The notes: generated by a model from the letters alone, not told the origin. A DNA stretch of 64,000 nt from Anaerolentibacter hominis (GCF_032380675.1 NZ_JAWDIX010000001.1:1860001-1924000), one strand, 5' to 3'. Positions 1-9,943 are shown, numbered from the stretch's first letter. Numbers and translations are program-made.

Positions 1-177
1 AATCCGATCCAGATTTCTACGAAAGTGGATACCAAGGGTTCAAAACACTTTTCCAACATGATCAGCCAGTTAAAGGAAATAAATACACTCATTGCCATCG
101 TAGAAGACAGTATGGATGGCAGGAACGTTGGTAGACTCGCGATTCAGCAGAGTTTCTTGGATTTTAAATATGCCTGA
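1..177 (+). CDS. C-terminal or exon-1 part of an interrupted gene, probably tape measure
   Basis: An open frame enters from the left edge and stops at a TGA at 175-177. It encodes about 58 residues, mostly helical and polar (Lys/Asp/Ser-rich, with SQLKEINTLIAIVED). I do not recognise it by itself. The tape-measure frame that begins at 1187 has no start codon, so this fragment is the natural candidate for the missing upstream coding part, separated from it by an intron-like insertion. If so, the last codons before the TGA are intron sequence and the true exon end lies near 157. The alternative is that it is simply the end of an unrelated upstream gene. Function is therefore inferred from position only. 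Confidence 0.4.
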   Translation, partial: NPIQISTKVDTKGSKHFSNMISQLKEINTLIAIVEDSMDGRNVGRLAIQQSFLDFKYA

Positions 178-184
178 CCTATCA

Positions 185-659
185 TGTCATACAGGAATCG
201 TTGTATGACACAAATGGGAACACCCTTGCGTTCTAAAATAAGTAGGGATGGGTTATATGGCCTGCCAAGCAGGCACTGCGTTCGCAATCCGCAGTCTGGG
301 ACGTGCATAGAGAAGGATAGGGCTACGGTAGATTGGCCGAAAGGCAAGGCTACAAGATGCAGCGATAAAAGTCGGTAAAAACATATTCTTCGGTTTCTGG
401 GCGTAAAGTCAAAGAGCCACATTCCACTCATTCTAGCTTTGGAAAAGGCACTATCAGCAGATAAATCACCTAAGTCAATCTGATATGGTGAAATCTCAAC
501 GACTACCATCCATCCGGAAATTGTTACGATAAACAACTCCGGAACGTATAGTCTAAGCTGGCAGCGGAAATGAGCCGCTGTTTTGATTGCAGCAAACGTT
601 GGTTCACATTGTGTACCAACGTTTGCAAAAAAATCTGCCTGTGAGGAGTACACAGGCAG
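185..659 (+). ncRNA. group I intron-like structured RNA core
   Basis: No convincing protein gene is seen here, but pairings in group I intron order are. A P3-like 5' strand GGATGG (246-251) matches CCATCC (506-511). That strand directly follows GACTA (501-505), which pairs with TAGTC (549-553) as a P7-like helix. A P8-like hairpin lies between them (CCGGA 514-518 with TCCGG 538-542). Further perfect hairpins follow, as P9-type extensions would: 562-567/575-580, 592-603/615-626 (12 bp) and 635-643/651-659 (9 bp). Another 9-bp stem is at 185-193/202-210. A GUUUCU exon end (152-157) can pair with GGGAAC (216-221), with a U-G pair at the possible splice site. P4-P6 and exact splice sites were not resolved. 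Confidence 0.5.
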
Positions 660-678
660 TAGGGAGATGTATGTATTG

Positions 679-1101
679 TCAATCAACTTTTTTACCACAG
701 TTGTTACAGATAAGATCTATTTTATTAGTGTAAAATCCGGTTAGAATGTTCCATTTTCGACGGACAGGGGTAAATTGATCACAGCCACAATAGGGACAGG
801 TACGATGTTTAATTCTGTTTAATTTTCGAAGATCTTCTTCAATTTTAACCTTATCTCGTTTCCTTCGATCCTCCAAATACTGTAAGCGTTTTTCCCAGGC
901 ATCTGGATCATATTTCTCAAGCGGTTGAAAATCTGAGACAAACCTTGCCGCCTGTTCATCATTCATCGAATAATATTCCCCGGCTGTTAAATTTGTTCTT
1001 ATTGCTGTTTCACCACAAATCAAACATTTGTTATTTTTTTTATCTATTTCTCTTGATCCAAAATAACCACACTTCGGACAAATACAAAATATTGTTGGCA
1101 T
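679..1101 (-). CDS. small phage zinc-ribbon protein, antisense to tail operon
   Basis: This 140-aa protein has two zinc-ribbon units: an N-terminal CPKC...CLIC and a C-terminal CPYC...CNNC, joined by a charged helical linker (about residues 70-105). Such small zinc-ribbon proteins are common in Clostridial prophages; their role is not known to me. It has its own ribosome binding site (GGAGGTG just upstream of the ATG at 1101) and a TATAAT-like -10 further upstream on the minus strand, with only a weak -35. It lies opposite to every other phage gene here and inside the segment that interrupts the tape-measure gene. It therefore looks like cargo of the insertion, a moron-like independent unit. 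Confidence 0.75.
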   Translation of the reverse strand: MPTIFCICPKCGYFGSREIDKKNNKCLICGETAIRTNLTAGEYYSMNDEQAARFVSDFQPLEKYDPDAWEKRLQYLEDRRKRDKVKIEEDLRKLNRIKHRTCPYCGCDQFTPVRRKWNILTGFYTNKIDLICNNCGKKVD

Positions 1102-1186
1102 TTATTTCACCTCCGCAATTATATCACAATTATTATATGACGATAACGTTATTATAACTTATACAATTACTTCGATCAATAGCTAG

Positions 1187-4100
1187 ATATTTAATCCAAG
1201 TTCACTAGGGCCATTAAAGAAATATACTAAAAGTATTACTTCTTTAATTCCAGATGATATAGATTTAACATTAGATAAATTTAATCGTAATCTATTAAGT
1301 ATTGATTCTACACAATTTCAGGATCTCAATGGAGACCTCCAGTCTTATCTATTAAGTGCTAAAACAGGCACAGCCTCCATTGAAGAGTTTAGAAGCCACA
1401 TCGAAGGACTCAACCCACCTACCAAAGCTGCCACCATCGCTTCCGGTCTTCTCTCCTCCGCTCTCACCACCGGAGCCTTCATGCTGGCCTCCAAGGGTAT
1501 CGAGTTTCTCTCCGAACAGCTCTACAACTATATTCATCGTAATGAAATCGCGATCGCCAAGGCTGACGAACTGAATAACGCCTTCCACGAACAGTATCAA
1601 TCTACCACTTCCAACTTGCAGACGGTGCAGAGTTTATCAGAAGAATATGCTCTTCTCTCCCAGCAGGTGGATGCAAATGGCAACAGCCTGACACTTTCTG
1701 CGGACGAGCTGCAGCGCTACCATGACATTACCAACCAGATCTGCGATATGTTTCCTTCTCTGCGAAAAGGATTTGACGAAGAAGGTAACGCCATTGCCGA
1801 TAAAAACACTCTGATTCAGGAGTCGATTAATCTGCTGAAAGAACAGCAGAAGTTACAGCTTTTAGATCAGACCTCCAATGAGAGCAATAGAACGGTTATT
1901 AAAGGCGTTCTGGCAAAACAGGAGGAAGCTAAAAAAGAAGCTGGTTCTTATGCCACTAAGACAGCCTCTGCTTTTTATGATGCTGTTGTAGAAAAAGAAT
2001 ATGGTGGTGAAATTCCATTTCCTTCAATAGAGGAAATAGCAGAATTTGCTAAGCGTTTTGACCTTTCTACAGAGAATCTTCAAGGCGATATGTATACGTT
2101 AGGATCTGCAGGTGCCTTTCGGGAATTAATAGAATCGGAAGAAAACGCTTTAAAGATTACGGAACAGCTATCCGATACAACATCAGATGCCTATCAGATG
2201 ATAAACGGTACGGCTGCTATGGACGACGCCACTCGTTCTCTTTATCAATATACGGCAGCTATGCGTTCTTCAGAACGATCCGCATCTGAATTTAACCAGC
2301 AGGCTCTGATAAATGTTCAAGCGACCGAAGCCTGGGAACAGATGGGGGACTCTCAGAAAACTTTCCTCACCAATTATATTGATTCGATTAAGTTACAAGG
2401 CGGGGAAACTCAGTCCGAAATGCAGAAAATTCTTGATTCTGTCGTAGACTTTTCGAATCTGACAATGACTTCTACTGATTTCCAGGACTATTTCCGTCTA
2501 CAGGAAAATATGGATCAGATTCCCGTAGAGGAATTACGGGAACAGCTTCACACTATCATTGAGAAAATTCTGTCTGATCCTGCCCTATCAGATGAACAGA
2601 AAATCACACTGCAGGTTGCTTTGGGAGATTCTCTTTCCGACACCGACGAAAATCTTGCATCTATCCGCACCAAACTTTCCAAAAAGGGGTTTTTCTATGA
2701 TGATATCATGGAATGGACCAGGGGAATGGATGCCGATGACATTGAAATTGCCTATTCCATTATTACCGATCCCCATAGCAGCTTCTCCGGTTTTGATGAA
2801 CTTCGAAACGAATTCAATAAAACAAAGAAAATCCTCGATGATCCCTTACACATCGATATGGATCAATTGAATGAAGTGACTCAAGAAGTATCCCGGAATC
2901 TGGATATTGCGAGAAATTCTTCAGATGACATAGGTGCAGTAACCGATGCCGTAAATCAGAAATTTGCTCTGAATGCCAGTCAGATAGATGAGCTTTCCAA
3001 ACGTTATCCTGGCCTGGAGTCAATGACAATAGCAACGGCAAATGGTTTCTATTTAGAGAAAGGTGCAATAAATTTAGTAAATGGCGCCGTTACAAATCTG
3101 AAGACTGCCTATGCTGCTGCACAGGCTGCCATGTCAAAGATTTTAACAAATGAAGTCTTACAGCGGCTTAAAAACATGCGTATAGAATTGTCTGGAATCA
3201 AGACGCTTGCACAGGCTCATGATGTCATTGCGCAGCAGGAAGCTGATTTTGTCGATGAAAATGGTATCAATCCAGGTCATATAGATCCTACAGATAGTTT
3301 TATAGGCAAAGATACTAAAAGTACGATCTTACTTGCTGGACTACTTGGAGAGTATGAAACCGAACTAGATAACCAAATCAAATCAATTGATACAGGTAAA
3401 GTTCCCGGCGGTGGTTCCGGTTCTTCTTTTTCCGCCGAAATCAACTGGATTGATATAAAACTAAAACGTCTTCAGGAAACAGCCAAAGAAACCAAACAGG
3501 CGCTGGAAGACGCTTTTACGATCCAAGGCCAAAAGACAGCCTTCTCTTCTTATCTCTCAGCTTTGAATGATCAGATCAAAAGCTATGAGGATATTGTTTC
3601 TAAGTACGACAAAGAATTGAAAAAGATCGGTCTGGACAAAAAGACGATCAAAAAGATTGAGGAAGGCTCCATTGATATCACAAAATACTCTTCCGGAGAT
3701 AAAAAGCAGTACGAAAAGATCCAGAAGTATATGGATCTGTATGATAAACAGAAATCCGCGCTGGAGCAACTGGCTGAACTGGAAAAAAGCATACAGGCAG
3801 CATACAAAGAATATTTTGATGGTATTCAGGAACTCTACTCCCGCAAATCCGACTTAAACTCCGCCAAGCAGGACCGTATCCAGGCAGAGATCGATCTGGC
3901 AGAATCCAAAGGGATGCTGGTCAGCGCTTCCTACTATAAGACCCTAAGCAGTCAGACAAAAGCAGAGAGAGACCGCCTGGTCAAGGAAAAAGAGGATCTG
4001 GAAGCAGCCCTGATGCGGGGCGTGGCGGACGGTTCGATTAAGAAAAATTCCGAAGCCTGGTATGAGATGCGCACGGAGATCATCAATGTCGGCACAGAAA

Positions 4101-5758
4101 TCACCAACTGTGATATCTCTCTGGCCGAATTCCAGAAGAGCATCCGGGACTTTGATTTCAAGATGTTTGACCGCTTCCGCAGTACGCTGGGACAGATTAC
4201 GGATGAATCCTCCCTCCTCCAGAACCTGCTGGGCAGTAAGGACAGCTTCGATGAAAATGGAAACTGGACCGATGCCGGTAAGACAAAGGCAGGCCTCTAT
4301 GTACAGGACTATGATACCTTTATGGCATCGGCCAGATCCTATGAAAAGCAACTGGAAGATCTGGAGAAGAAGCGGAAAGAAGGGATGGGGGAAGAGGAGT
4401 ATTTTGAACAGCACAGTGAGCTGATTCAGGGATACCAGGAATCCATCCAGGCGGCCAATGACGCCAAGCAGTCCATGCTGGATCTGGCAAGAGAAGGAAT
4501 TCAGGCCCAGATCGACGCCATGAATGAGCTGATCTCCAAACAGAAAGAAGCACTCCGCCAGGAGAAGGACAATTACGAATATCATAAGTCTGTCACCGAC
4601 AAGCGGAAGAACATTGCCAAGCTGGAGAAACAGCTCAACGCGATCTCCGGGGATGACAGCCTGGAAGCCAGAAAGCGCAGGAAACAGCTGGAACAGCAGC
4701 TGGCGGACGCCAACGAAGATTATTCGGATTTCCAGTACGATCACAGTATAGAAACCCAGGAACTGGGACTGGATGCCACCCTGGAAGCTTACCGGGAACA
4801 GATGGAGAACTATTCCAAGGATACCGGTAAGCTTTGGGCCGATTCGGTAGGTATGATCCAGTCCAATTCCTCTGTCATCGCTTCTACGATTCAGTCCACT
4901 GCCCAGGAGGCCGGCTATAAGGTCAGCCAATACATTACGGATGCCTGGAAGGGTGGAACTGCCGCGGTCAATGGTTTTGCCAGCAATCTGACCGATAAAT
5001 CCGGAGGTATTCTGGGTGTCATCGCTGCCATAGGCCAGGGCATCAAGGATATGGTAAAAGAACTGGAGAAAGTCCAAAGTACAACCGGTATCACCTCTGA
5101 TTACAACATGCCCGATACAGTACAACGTATTATGGGCGAGAAATCGGAGAAAAACAAAAAGGCATCCAAAACCGGCATGAGCTCGCTCAATAAAGAAATC
5201 ATCGATGCCGGATATAAGTCACTCTCCCACAAAGATATGGTGGAACTGGCAAATGCCTTCGGTATCTTGAATAATGAAGGCAAGACGATCACCCTGAAGG
5301 ATTTTGACGACAATGAGATAAGCCGTGCTTATAAAAATCTTATTGCTAAAGAACTTGCAAACCTTGGTTATATAACCCACTACGGCATCACCGGCTTCCC
5401 GGGCGGCGGCATTCTCACCGGTTTAAAGAGCATTCCTGCTGCCAACGGCGACGACGCGCTTATCACGGCCAAAAAGGGAGAAACAGTCCTCACTGATGAA
5501 TTTACCCGCCTGCTGCCGCAGACGGTAGAGATGATGCGGGCATTTACCTATCGGGATACGGTTGCAGCCTTTTCTCCTGATTCCCTTCCGGTTCAGAGCA
5601 GTTCTGTCACATTCCAGCAGCCGCTGGTTGTTGTGGAAGGCAACGTGACGGAGGATGTGATGCCGGATCTGAAACAGGCGGTCAATGACAGCATCAATCA
5701 GACATTTGCAAGAATCAATAACTCAGCCTACCGAATGGGCCGCCGTCTGCAGAACTAG
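1187..5758 (+). CDS. phage tail tape-measure protein, 5' part missing
   Basis: This very long, helix-rich protein has the size, composition and place (just upstream of Dit and Tal) of a siphovirus tape-measure protein. That protein sets tail length and is ejected into the host with the DNA. The first ATG is at 1481, but it has no ribosome binding site, and the same frame stays open back to a TAG at 1184-1186 with no possible start codon between. The coding sequence must therefore begin upstream, across the intron-like insertion. The central part contains long coiled coils rich in Lys/Glu/Gln (about 4320-4800). A Gly/Ser linker lies near 3405-3430. The C-terminal third holds small hydrophobic stretches (GGILGVIAAIG) that may be membrane-active. 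Confidence 0.85.
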   Translation: MFNPSSLGPLKKYTKSITSLIPDDIDLTLDKFNRNLLSIDSTQFQDLNGDLQSYLLSAKTGTASIEEFRSHIEGLNPPTKAATIASGLLSSALTTGAFMLASKGIEFLSEQLYNYIHRNEIAIAKADELNNAFHEQYQSTTSNLQTVQSLSEEYALLSQQVDANGNSLTLSADELQRYHDITNQICDMFPSLRKGFDEEGNAIADKNTLIQESINLLKEQQKLQLLDQTSNESNRTVIKGVLAKQEEAKKEAGSYATKTASAFYDAVVEKEYGGEIPFPSIEEIAEFAKRFDLSTENLQGDMYTLGSAGAFRELIESEENALKITEQLSDTTSDAYQMINGTAAMDDATRSLYQYTAAMRSSERSASEFNQQALINVQATEAWEQMGDSQKTFLTNYIDSIKLQGGETQSEMQKILDSVVDFSNLTMTSTDFQDYFRLQENMDQIPVEELREQLHTIIEKILSDPALSDEQKITLQVALGDSLSDTDENLASIRTKLSKKGFFYDDIMEWTRGMDADDIEIAYSIITDPHSSFSGFDELRNEFNKTKKILDDPLHIDMDQLNEVTQEVSRNLDIARNSSDDIGAVTDAVNQKFALNASQIDELSKRYPGLESMTIATANGFYLEKGAINLVNGAVTNLKTAYAAAQAAMSKILTNEVLQRLKNMRIELSGIKTLAQAHDVIAQQEADFVDENGINPGHIDPTDSFIGKDTKSTILLAGLLGEYETELDNQIKSIDTGKVPGGGSGSSFSAEINWIDIKLKRLQETAKETKQALEDAFTIQGQKTAFSSYLSALNDQIKSYEDIVSKYDKELKKIGLDKKTIKKIEEGSIDITKYSSGDKKQYEKIQKYMDLYDKQKSALEQLAELEKSIQAAYKEYFDGIQELYSRKSDLNSAKQDRIQAEIDLAESKGMLVSASYYKTLSSQTKAERDRLVKEKEDLEAALMRGVADGSIKKNSEAWYEMRTEIINVGTEITNCDISLAEFQKSIRDFDFKMFDRFRSTLGQITDESSLLQNLLGSKDSFDENGNWTDAGKTKAGLYVQDYDTFMASARSYEKQLEDLEKKRKEGMGEEEYFEQHSELIQGYQESIQAANDAKQSMLDLAREGIQAQIDAMNELISKQKEALRQEKDNYEYHKSVTDKRKNIAKLEKQLNAISGDDSLEARKRRKQLEQQLADANEDYSDFQYDHSIETQELGLDATLEAYREQMENYSKDTGKLWADSVGMIQSNSSVIASTIQSTAQEAGYKVSQYITDAWKGGTAAVNGFASNLTDKSGGILGVIAAIGQGIKDMVKELEKVQSTTGITSDYNMPDTVQRIMGEKSEKNKKASKTGMSSLNKEIIDAGYKSLSHKDMVELANAFGILNNEGKTITLKDFDDNEISRAYKNLIAKELANLGYITHYGITGFPGGGILTGLKSIPAANGDDALITAKKGETVLTDEFTRLLPQTVEMMRAFTYRDTVAAFSPDSLPVQSSSVTFQQPLVVVEGNVTEDVMPDLKQAVNDSINQTFARINNSAYRMGRRLQN

Positions 5759-5767
5759 ATTACCCTC

Positions 5768-5799
5768 AAAGCCCATACGGCTTACGCTGTATGGGCTTT
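5768..5799 (+). terminator. hairpin after tape-measure gene
   Basis: AAAGCCCATAC and GTATGGGCTTT form an 11-bp stem a few bases after the tape-measure stop codon. There is no long T-run, so it may act as a processing or attenuation hairpin within the late operon rather than as a full terminator. Confidence 0.5.
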
Positions 5800-5915
5800 G
5801 CCGACTGCGATACAGTTTCGGTTTCACACGGATTTTCCCGCTGCCGGTATTGATCCGTCTGGCGGCATCCATAACAATCGAAAGGAGTTCATGCCCTTCT
5901 GCATGAAAATGATAT

Positions 5916-6164
5916 ATGACCAGAAAACAAAAACTGCTCCTGCTGATGCAGGAAAATGATATGTTAAAGCGCCGGATCGCGGAAAATACCGGTCCCGACG
6001 CAGAAGATTTAAAAGCCTCCCTTCAGACCATGATGAACGAATATGATGAACTGATCGGGGAGGTAAAACGAATCAAAAAGGAACTGGAGGATGAACAGAG
6101 GGAAACCCTGCTGGTAATGAACGAGTGCAGGGAGATCCGCAGACATCTTGACCAGGCACAATAG
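5916..6164 (+). CDS. small coiled-coil phage protein
   Basis: This 82-aa protein is almost wholly charged and helical (Lys/Glu heptads through most of its length) and sits between the tape-measure and distal-tail genes. I cannot name a family. The start at 5916 has no clear ribosome binding site, and the frame is closed just upstream (TGA at 5910-5912). In contrast, an AAAGGAG at 5881-5887 serves an ATG at 5891 that opens a 22-codon reading frame ending at 5959, overlapping this gene in another frame. Translation of the 82-aa protein may thus depend on coupling or reinitiation. The Dit gene follows after 13 bases. Confidence 0.6.
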   Translation: MTRKQKLLLLMQENDMLKRRIAENTGPDAEDLKASLQTMMNEYDELIGEVKRIKKELEDEQRETLLVMNECREIRRHLDQAQ

Positions 6165-6177
6165 GAGGTGACCGCTT

Positions 6178-6975
6178 TTGATTCAGGCAATGGATTTTAC
6201 ATATGACGGGATTTCTTCGGAAAGCTATCACATCCTGCTCTGTAAGATAAACGAACACAATCTGGTGGAGACACTCTCCGCGGGCTCCGCTGTGGAACTT
6301 ACCACGGCGAAACCTGCCAGAGCCAGGAGCTGGTCCTATTTGGGCCAGCAGTATACCTCTCCCATCGAATTTGATATCACCATCGCAAAGAAGGATTTCT
6401 CCCCTATCTCCGAGGCGGAACAGGGGCTTTTAAACCGGTGGCTGATCCGCACCGACGGCTACAAGATGTTTCAGTTTCAGTCCGATGAATATGCGGACAT
6501 CGCATTTTTCGCCACAGCCACAGAATCCACCAACGTATCCATCAACGGTCACTACGGCATGACGTTCCACATGGTGTGCAACGCCCCCTTTGCTTTTAAA
6601 TCTAAGGAGACCGAGTACGTCATTCCCTTTGACGGGAACGATACGTTTCTGCTTTACAACACCTCCGACGAGGTGGGGGATCTGGACCCATGGATGGAAG
6701 TTAAAGTGGAACAGGACGGGGACCTGGAATTTACCAACGCTCTGACCGGGGAAAAGACGCTGATCCGCGACTGTGTCCGGGGTGAAATATTGTCGATCGA
6801 CAGCCAGAACCGCAAGCTTTCCTCCTCCACCGGCCGGATCGTGCTGAATGACTTCAATTTTATCTGGCCGAAGCTTGCAAAGACCTATCAGAGTGAAGAG
6901 AATCTTCTCTCCTGCTCTCTCCCCTGCACGGTCACACTCCGTTACCGTGAGATCCGAAAGGTAGGTGTCTGCTGA
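6178..6975 (+). CDS. distal tail protein (Dit-like)
   Basis: This 265-aa protein matches phage tail-component/Dit proteins in size, position and overall pattern (an N-terminal beta domain with 'DGISSESYHI', followed by a galectin-like C-terminal half). Dit forms the hub ring at the end of a siphovirus tail tube and carries the tail-tip and receptor-binding proteins. The start is a TTG at 6178, preceded by a strong AGGAGGTG at 6163-6170; the next ATG (6190) is less well placed. Its stop overlaps the start of the next gene by one base (TGATG), so the two are translationally coupled. Confidence 0.8.
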   Translation: MIQAMDFTYDGISSESYHILLCKINEHNLVETLSAGSAVELTTAKPARARSWSYLGQQYTSPIEFDITIAKKDFSPISEAEQGLLNRWLIRTDGYKMFQFQSDEYADIAFFATATESTNVSINGHYGMTFHMVCNAPFAFKSKETEYVIPFDGNDTFLLYNTSDEVGDLDPWMEVKVEQDGDLEFTNALTGEKTLIRDCVRGEILSIDSQNRKLSSSTGRIVLNDFNFIWPKLAKTYQSEENLLSCSLPCTVTLRYREIRKVGVC

Positions 6976-9884
6976 TGGCAACTGCCCCTGTAAATCCCGG
7001 CGGACGGGCAAATCTGCTTGATCCTGCCGGGCAGCTCAAACTGCCGGATCTGTATCTGGCCGCGCCGGATAAATCCTTTCTCTATGACGGAGCCCTAAGC
7101 GGCGTCACCGATCTGACTATCACCCGGAAGTTCAATGATATGGACGAGATTTCTTTTACCATTCCCAAGTATCTTAATAACCAGCCGAATGCCCCTTATG
7201 ACGATATCGAAGAGCTGATGCTCATTCTCGCCCCGGGTTACGGCTGGTATAAGCTGAAATCTCCCATTACCAATGACGGCATCAATGAGGTAAAGACGGT
7301 ATCCGGCTATTCCCTGGAATGTGAGCTGGCGGAGGTCTATCTGGTCAATCTGGAAGTCAATTCCGGGGATATCGACTACGACGAATATAAGACAATCAAA
7401 TTCTATAATCCCCTGGACACAGAAGCCAGCCTGATGAATCTGGTTCTGGACAATGTCCCGCAGTGGTCCATCGGACACATCGACCTGGCACTCCAGGACA
7501 AACAGCGTACCTTCGATGTGGATGAGCAGGACATTTACAGCTTTCTGACCGGGGATGTCTCGGAGGCGTTCGGCTGTATTTTCCAGTTTGATTCCTTCAG
7601 CCGAACCGTAAATGCCTATGAAAAAGACAACTACGGCCGTGATACCAACATCTATGTGGATCACAAAAATCTGGCGAAGGAAATCACCGTTAACGTGGAC
7701 GAAAGCCAGATCAAGACGGTCTGCCGGGTCCGCGGTGCGGAAGGAGTGGACATCGGGGAAATCAATCCGGTGGGAAACAACCGGATCGTCAACTATAACT
7801 ACTATCTGCCCCGCATGTCAGAAGGCCTCCAGGAGGCCATGCAAAGCTATCAGGCGGTCTATGAAGCGCTCCAGACTCCCCATCAGGAAGTCATGACCCG
7901 CATCCAGGCACTGGTAGACGAACTGGAAGAACTGAGAAAGCGCGTCCCGGAAAAACCGAATTCAACCAACTGGGAAGAATACGGCCTGGATGCACTGCAA
8001 ATACAGGTGGACACCTGCCAGGGCAAGGAAAATACCCTTACTATGGTGGGCTACGGGGATGTCAACGACCCGAAATATAATCTTTATCTGGAAAATCACA
8101 ATCTGCTGCTGACACTCCAGGCCCAGCTGAAAATCCGTCAGGCTCAGGCAGACGACGTGTACACCCGCTATGAGAGCGCCAGGGCCGACCGTCAGAAGAT
8201 CATCGACCAGCTGAAGCTGGATCATTTTCTGACTGAGGAGGAATGGAAGGAGCTGTGTACCTACAACCGGGAATTTACCTACACCAATGAGAATTTCACC
8301 CTGAATGATCTGGACGGGGATTCCGACCGATTTGAAATCGAACAAGAATTGCTTCAGGCCGCAAATGAAGAGCTTGAAAAAGCGTCCAGGCCCCAGTACA
8401 CCATTTCCACCACTCTTCTCAACCTGTTTTCCATCCCGGCGTTCCGGGATGTGGCGCCCGACTTTGAACCCGGCAATTTTATTTATCTGGAAGCAAGCAA
8501 AGATTTTGTCAGCAAACTGCGCCTGCTGGAATATAGTATTTCGTTTGATAGTCCGGAGGACATTTCTGTCACCTTCTCCGATGCGATCCGCTGCCATGAC
8601 CTCTACTCCGATTTTGCCAGTATTCAGGCTCAGGCCTCTTCCACCGCCACCAGCTTAAACTACAGCAAGTCTTCCTGGAATAAAGCCGACAAGGTCAGCA
8701 ACCTGGTCTACGATACCATCAAGAACGGCCTGGATACAGCCAAAACCAATATCCTGGCCGGTGAAAATGAAGAGCAGGTCTTTGACCGGCACGGGCTCAC
8801 CCTGCGATCCTGGAACGAGGAACGGCAGGATTACGACCCGGATCAGATCAAGATGATCAAAAACCTGATCTGCTTTACCGATGATGACTGGGAGTCGGTC
8901 AAAATGGCACTGGGCAAGGTTACCATCGACAATGAACCGGTCTACGGCGTCATCGCCGACGCTCTGATCGGACGTATTTTCCTGACTAACACCCTTCGGG
9001 TGGAAAATGAAAACAGCTCTGTCGCCATCGACAAGGACGGGGCTATGTTCAAGAACTGCGATATCACCATCCGACGCGGGGAACACACCATCAAGCTGAA
9101 TCCGGAGGAAGGAATCACAATCGCCAGAAATAACGAAGTGGTTTTCCATATCAATTCCAACGGCGATCTGGTCATGAAGGGAACCATCCATGCAGATGCC
9201 GGATACATAGGGGATACCACTCTGGTGGACCGGAGGCTGATCGGCGGCTACATCAATGCCGAGACCTTCTACTCCTCCGCCTACGGCTACAATGACGACT
9301 CCCACAAATACGAAACCAACTATACCCAGATCCAGGGCGGCAACGTGATCATCCACGGAGCCGACAACTATTTGCTGAATTCCGGCACCTTTTACAGTGA
9401 TACCGAAGAAGGCGAGACCGTTCCCTACGATGCAAATGTACGGATTCTGAACGGAACCATTCTTCTGAAAGGGCGAAACGGCTATATCCGGGGAATGGTG
9501 AATGGAAGCGGGTACTACAAGATCATCGGCATCTCGGAGAAGTCCAATATCGTCATCGGGCATAACAAAGATATCAAACATGGCTACTATATGGGAGAAA
9601 CTGCCAATACAACTGGTTTTCTTGGGCCGCTGAATATCAACATGTATGCCAGGGATTTAGATATAGATGCAAATAATTCTGTAAAGATCTCTGCTGCACG
9701 GGGAGATTCAAAGCTGACAATTAACAGTAATATAGATATCACTTCCGGGAATGTAAGCCTGAAAGGCAATACCCTAAAAATCGGCAATCAGGAAATGGCT
9801 ACAAAGGATGATATTTCAGGTCTGCAGAGTGAAATCGCATCCCTCCGCGCTCTGATCGGCAGCATGTCCCGTCCCACCGAATAA
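6975..9884 (+). CDS. phage tail-tip protein (Tal-like)
   Basis: This 969-aa protein directly follows Dit, as Tal (tail-associated lysin/tail spike base) proteins do. The first roughly 200 residues have the beta-rich hub-domain pattern of prophage tail proteins. Residues about 280-470 are helical with coiled-coil character. The rest is beta-rich, with repeated short motifs (SNIDITSGNVSLKGNTLKI) like tail-fibre shafts, and it ends in a short coiled coil. I do not see a clear peptidase motif. The protein probably closes the tail tube and anchors the baseplate genes that follow. Start ATG overlaps the Dit stop. Confidence 0.75.
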   Translation: MATAPVNPGGRANLLDPAGQLKLPDLYLAAPDKSFLYDGALSGVTDLTITRKFNDMDEISFTIPKYLNNQPNAPYDDIEELMLILAPGYGWYKLKSPITNDGINEVKTVSGYSLECELAEVYLVNLEVNSGDIDYDEYKTIKFYNPLDTEASLMNLVLDNVPQWSIGHIDLALQDKQRTFDVDEQDIYSFLTGDVSEAFGCIFQFDSFSRTVNAYEKDNYGRDTNIYVDHKNLAKEITVNVDESQIKTVCRVRGAEGVDIGEINPVGNNRIVNYNYYLPRMSEGLQEAMQSYQAVYEALQTPHQEVMTRIQALVDELEELRKRVPEKPNSTNWEEYGLDALQIQVDTCQGKENTLTMVGYGDVNDPKYNLYLENHNLLLTLQAQLKIRQAQADDVYTRYESARADRQKIIDQLKLDHFLTEEEWKELCTYNREFTYTNENFTLNDLDGDSDRFEIEQELLQAANEELEKASRPQYTISTTLLNLFSIPAFRDVAPDFEPGNFIYLEASKDFVSKLRLLEYSISFDSPEDISVTFSDAIRCHDLYSDFASIQAQASSTATSLNYSKSSWNKADKVSNLVYDTIKNGLDTAKTNILAGENEEQVFDRHGLTLRSWNEERQDYDPDQIKMIKNLICFTDDDWESVKMALGKVTIDNEPVYGVIADALIGRIFLTNTLRVENENSSVAIDKDGAMFKNCDITIRRGEHTIKLNPEEGITIARNNEVVFHINSNGDLVMKGTIHADAGYIGDTTLVDRRLIGGYINAETFYSSAYGYNDDSHKYETNYTQIQGGNVIIHGADNYLLNSGTFYSDTEEGETVPYDANVRILNGTILLKGRNGYIRGMVNGSGYYKIIGISEKSNIVIGHNKDIKHGYYMGETANTTGFLGPLNINMYARDLDIDANNSVKISAARGDSKLTINSNIDITSGNVSLKGNTLKIGNQEMATKDDISGLQSEIASLRALIGSMSRPTE

Positions 9885-9943
9885 CAACTAATCCATTTCA
9901 CAACTGTAACCCAATCATTATTTTCTAAGAAAGGAGGTAAATC

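Noticed and set aside
178..675. Group II intron or IS605/IscB-type omega RNA
   Set aside because: No GUGYG 5' end, no domain V hairpin and no reverse transcriptase; no tnpA, tnpB or iscB gene is next to it. The P3/P7/P8 order fits group I better.
144..698. 184-aa minus-strand open frame over the intron-like region
   Set aside because: It crosses several perfect hairpins and overlaps the zinc-ribbon gene end; composition is not protein-like and no RBS is seen.
3944..5125. 393-aa open frame on the minus strand inside the tape-measure gene
   Set aside because: Shadow of the coding strand's codon bias; composition is unlike a real protein and no RBS is present.
8655..9581. 308-aa minus-strand open frame in the tail-tip gene
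   Set aside because: Mirror frame of a biased coding strand; the plus-strand gene is continuous and well supported.
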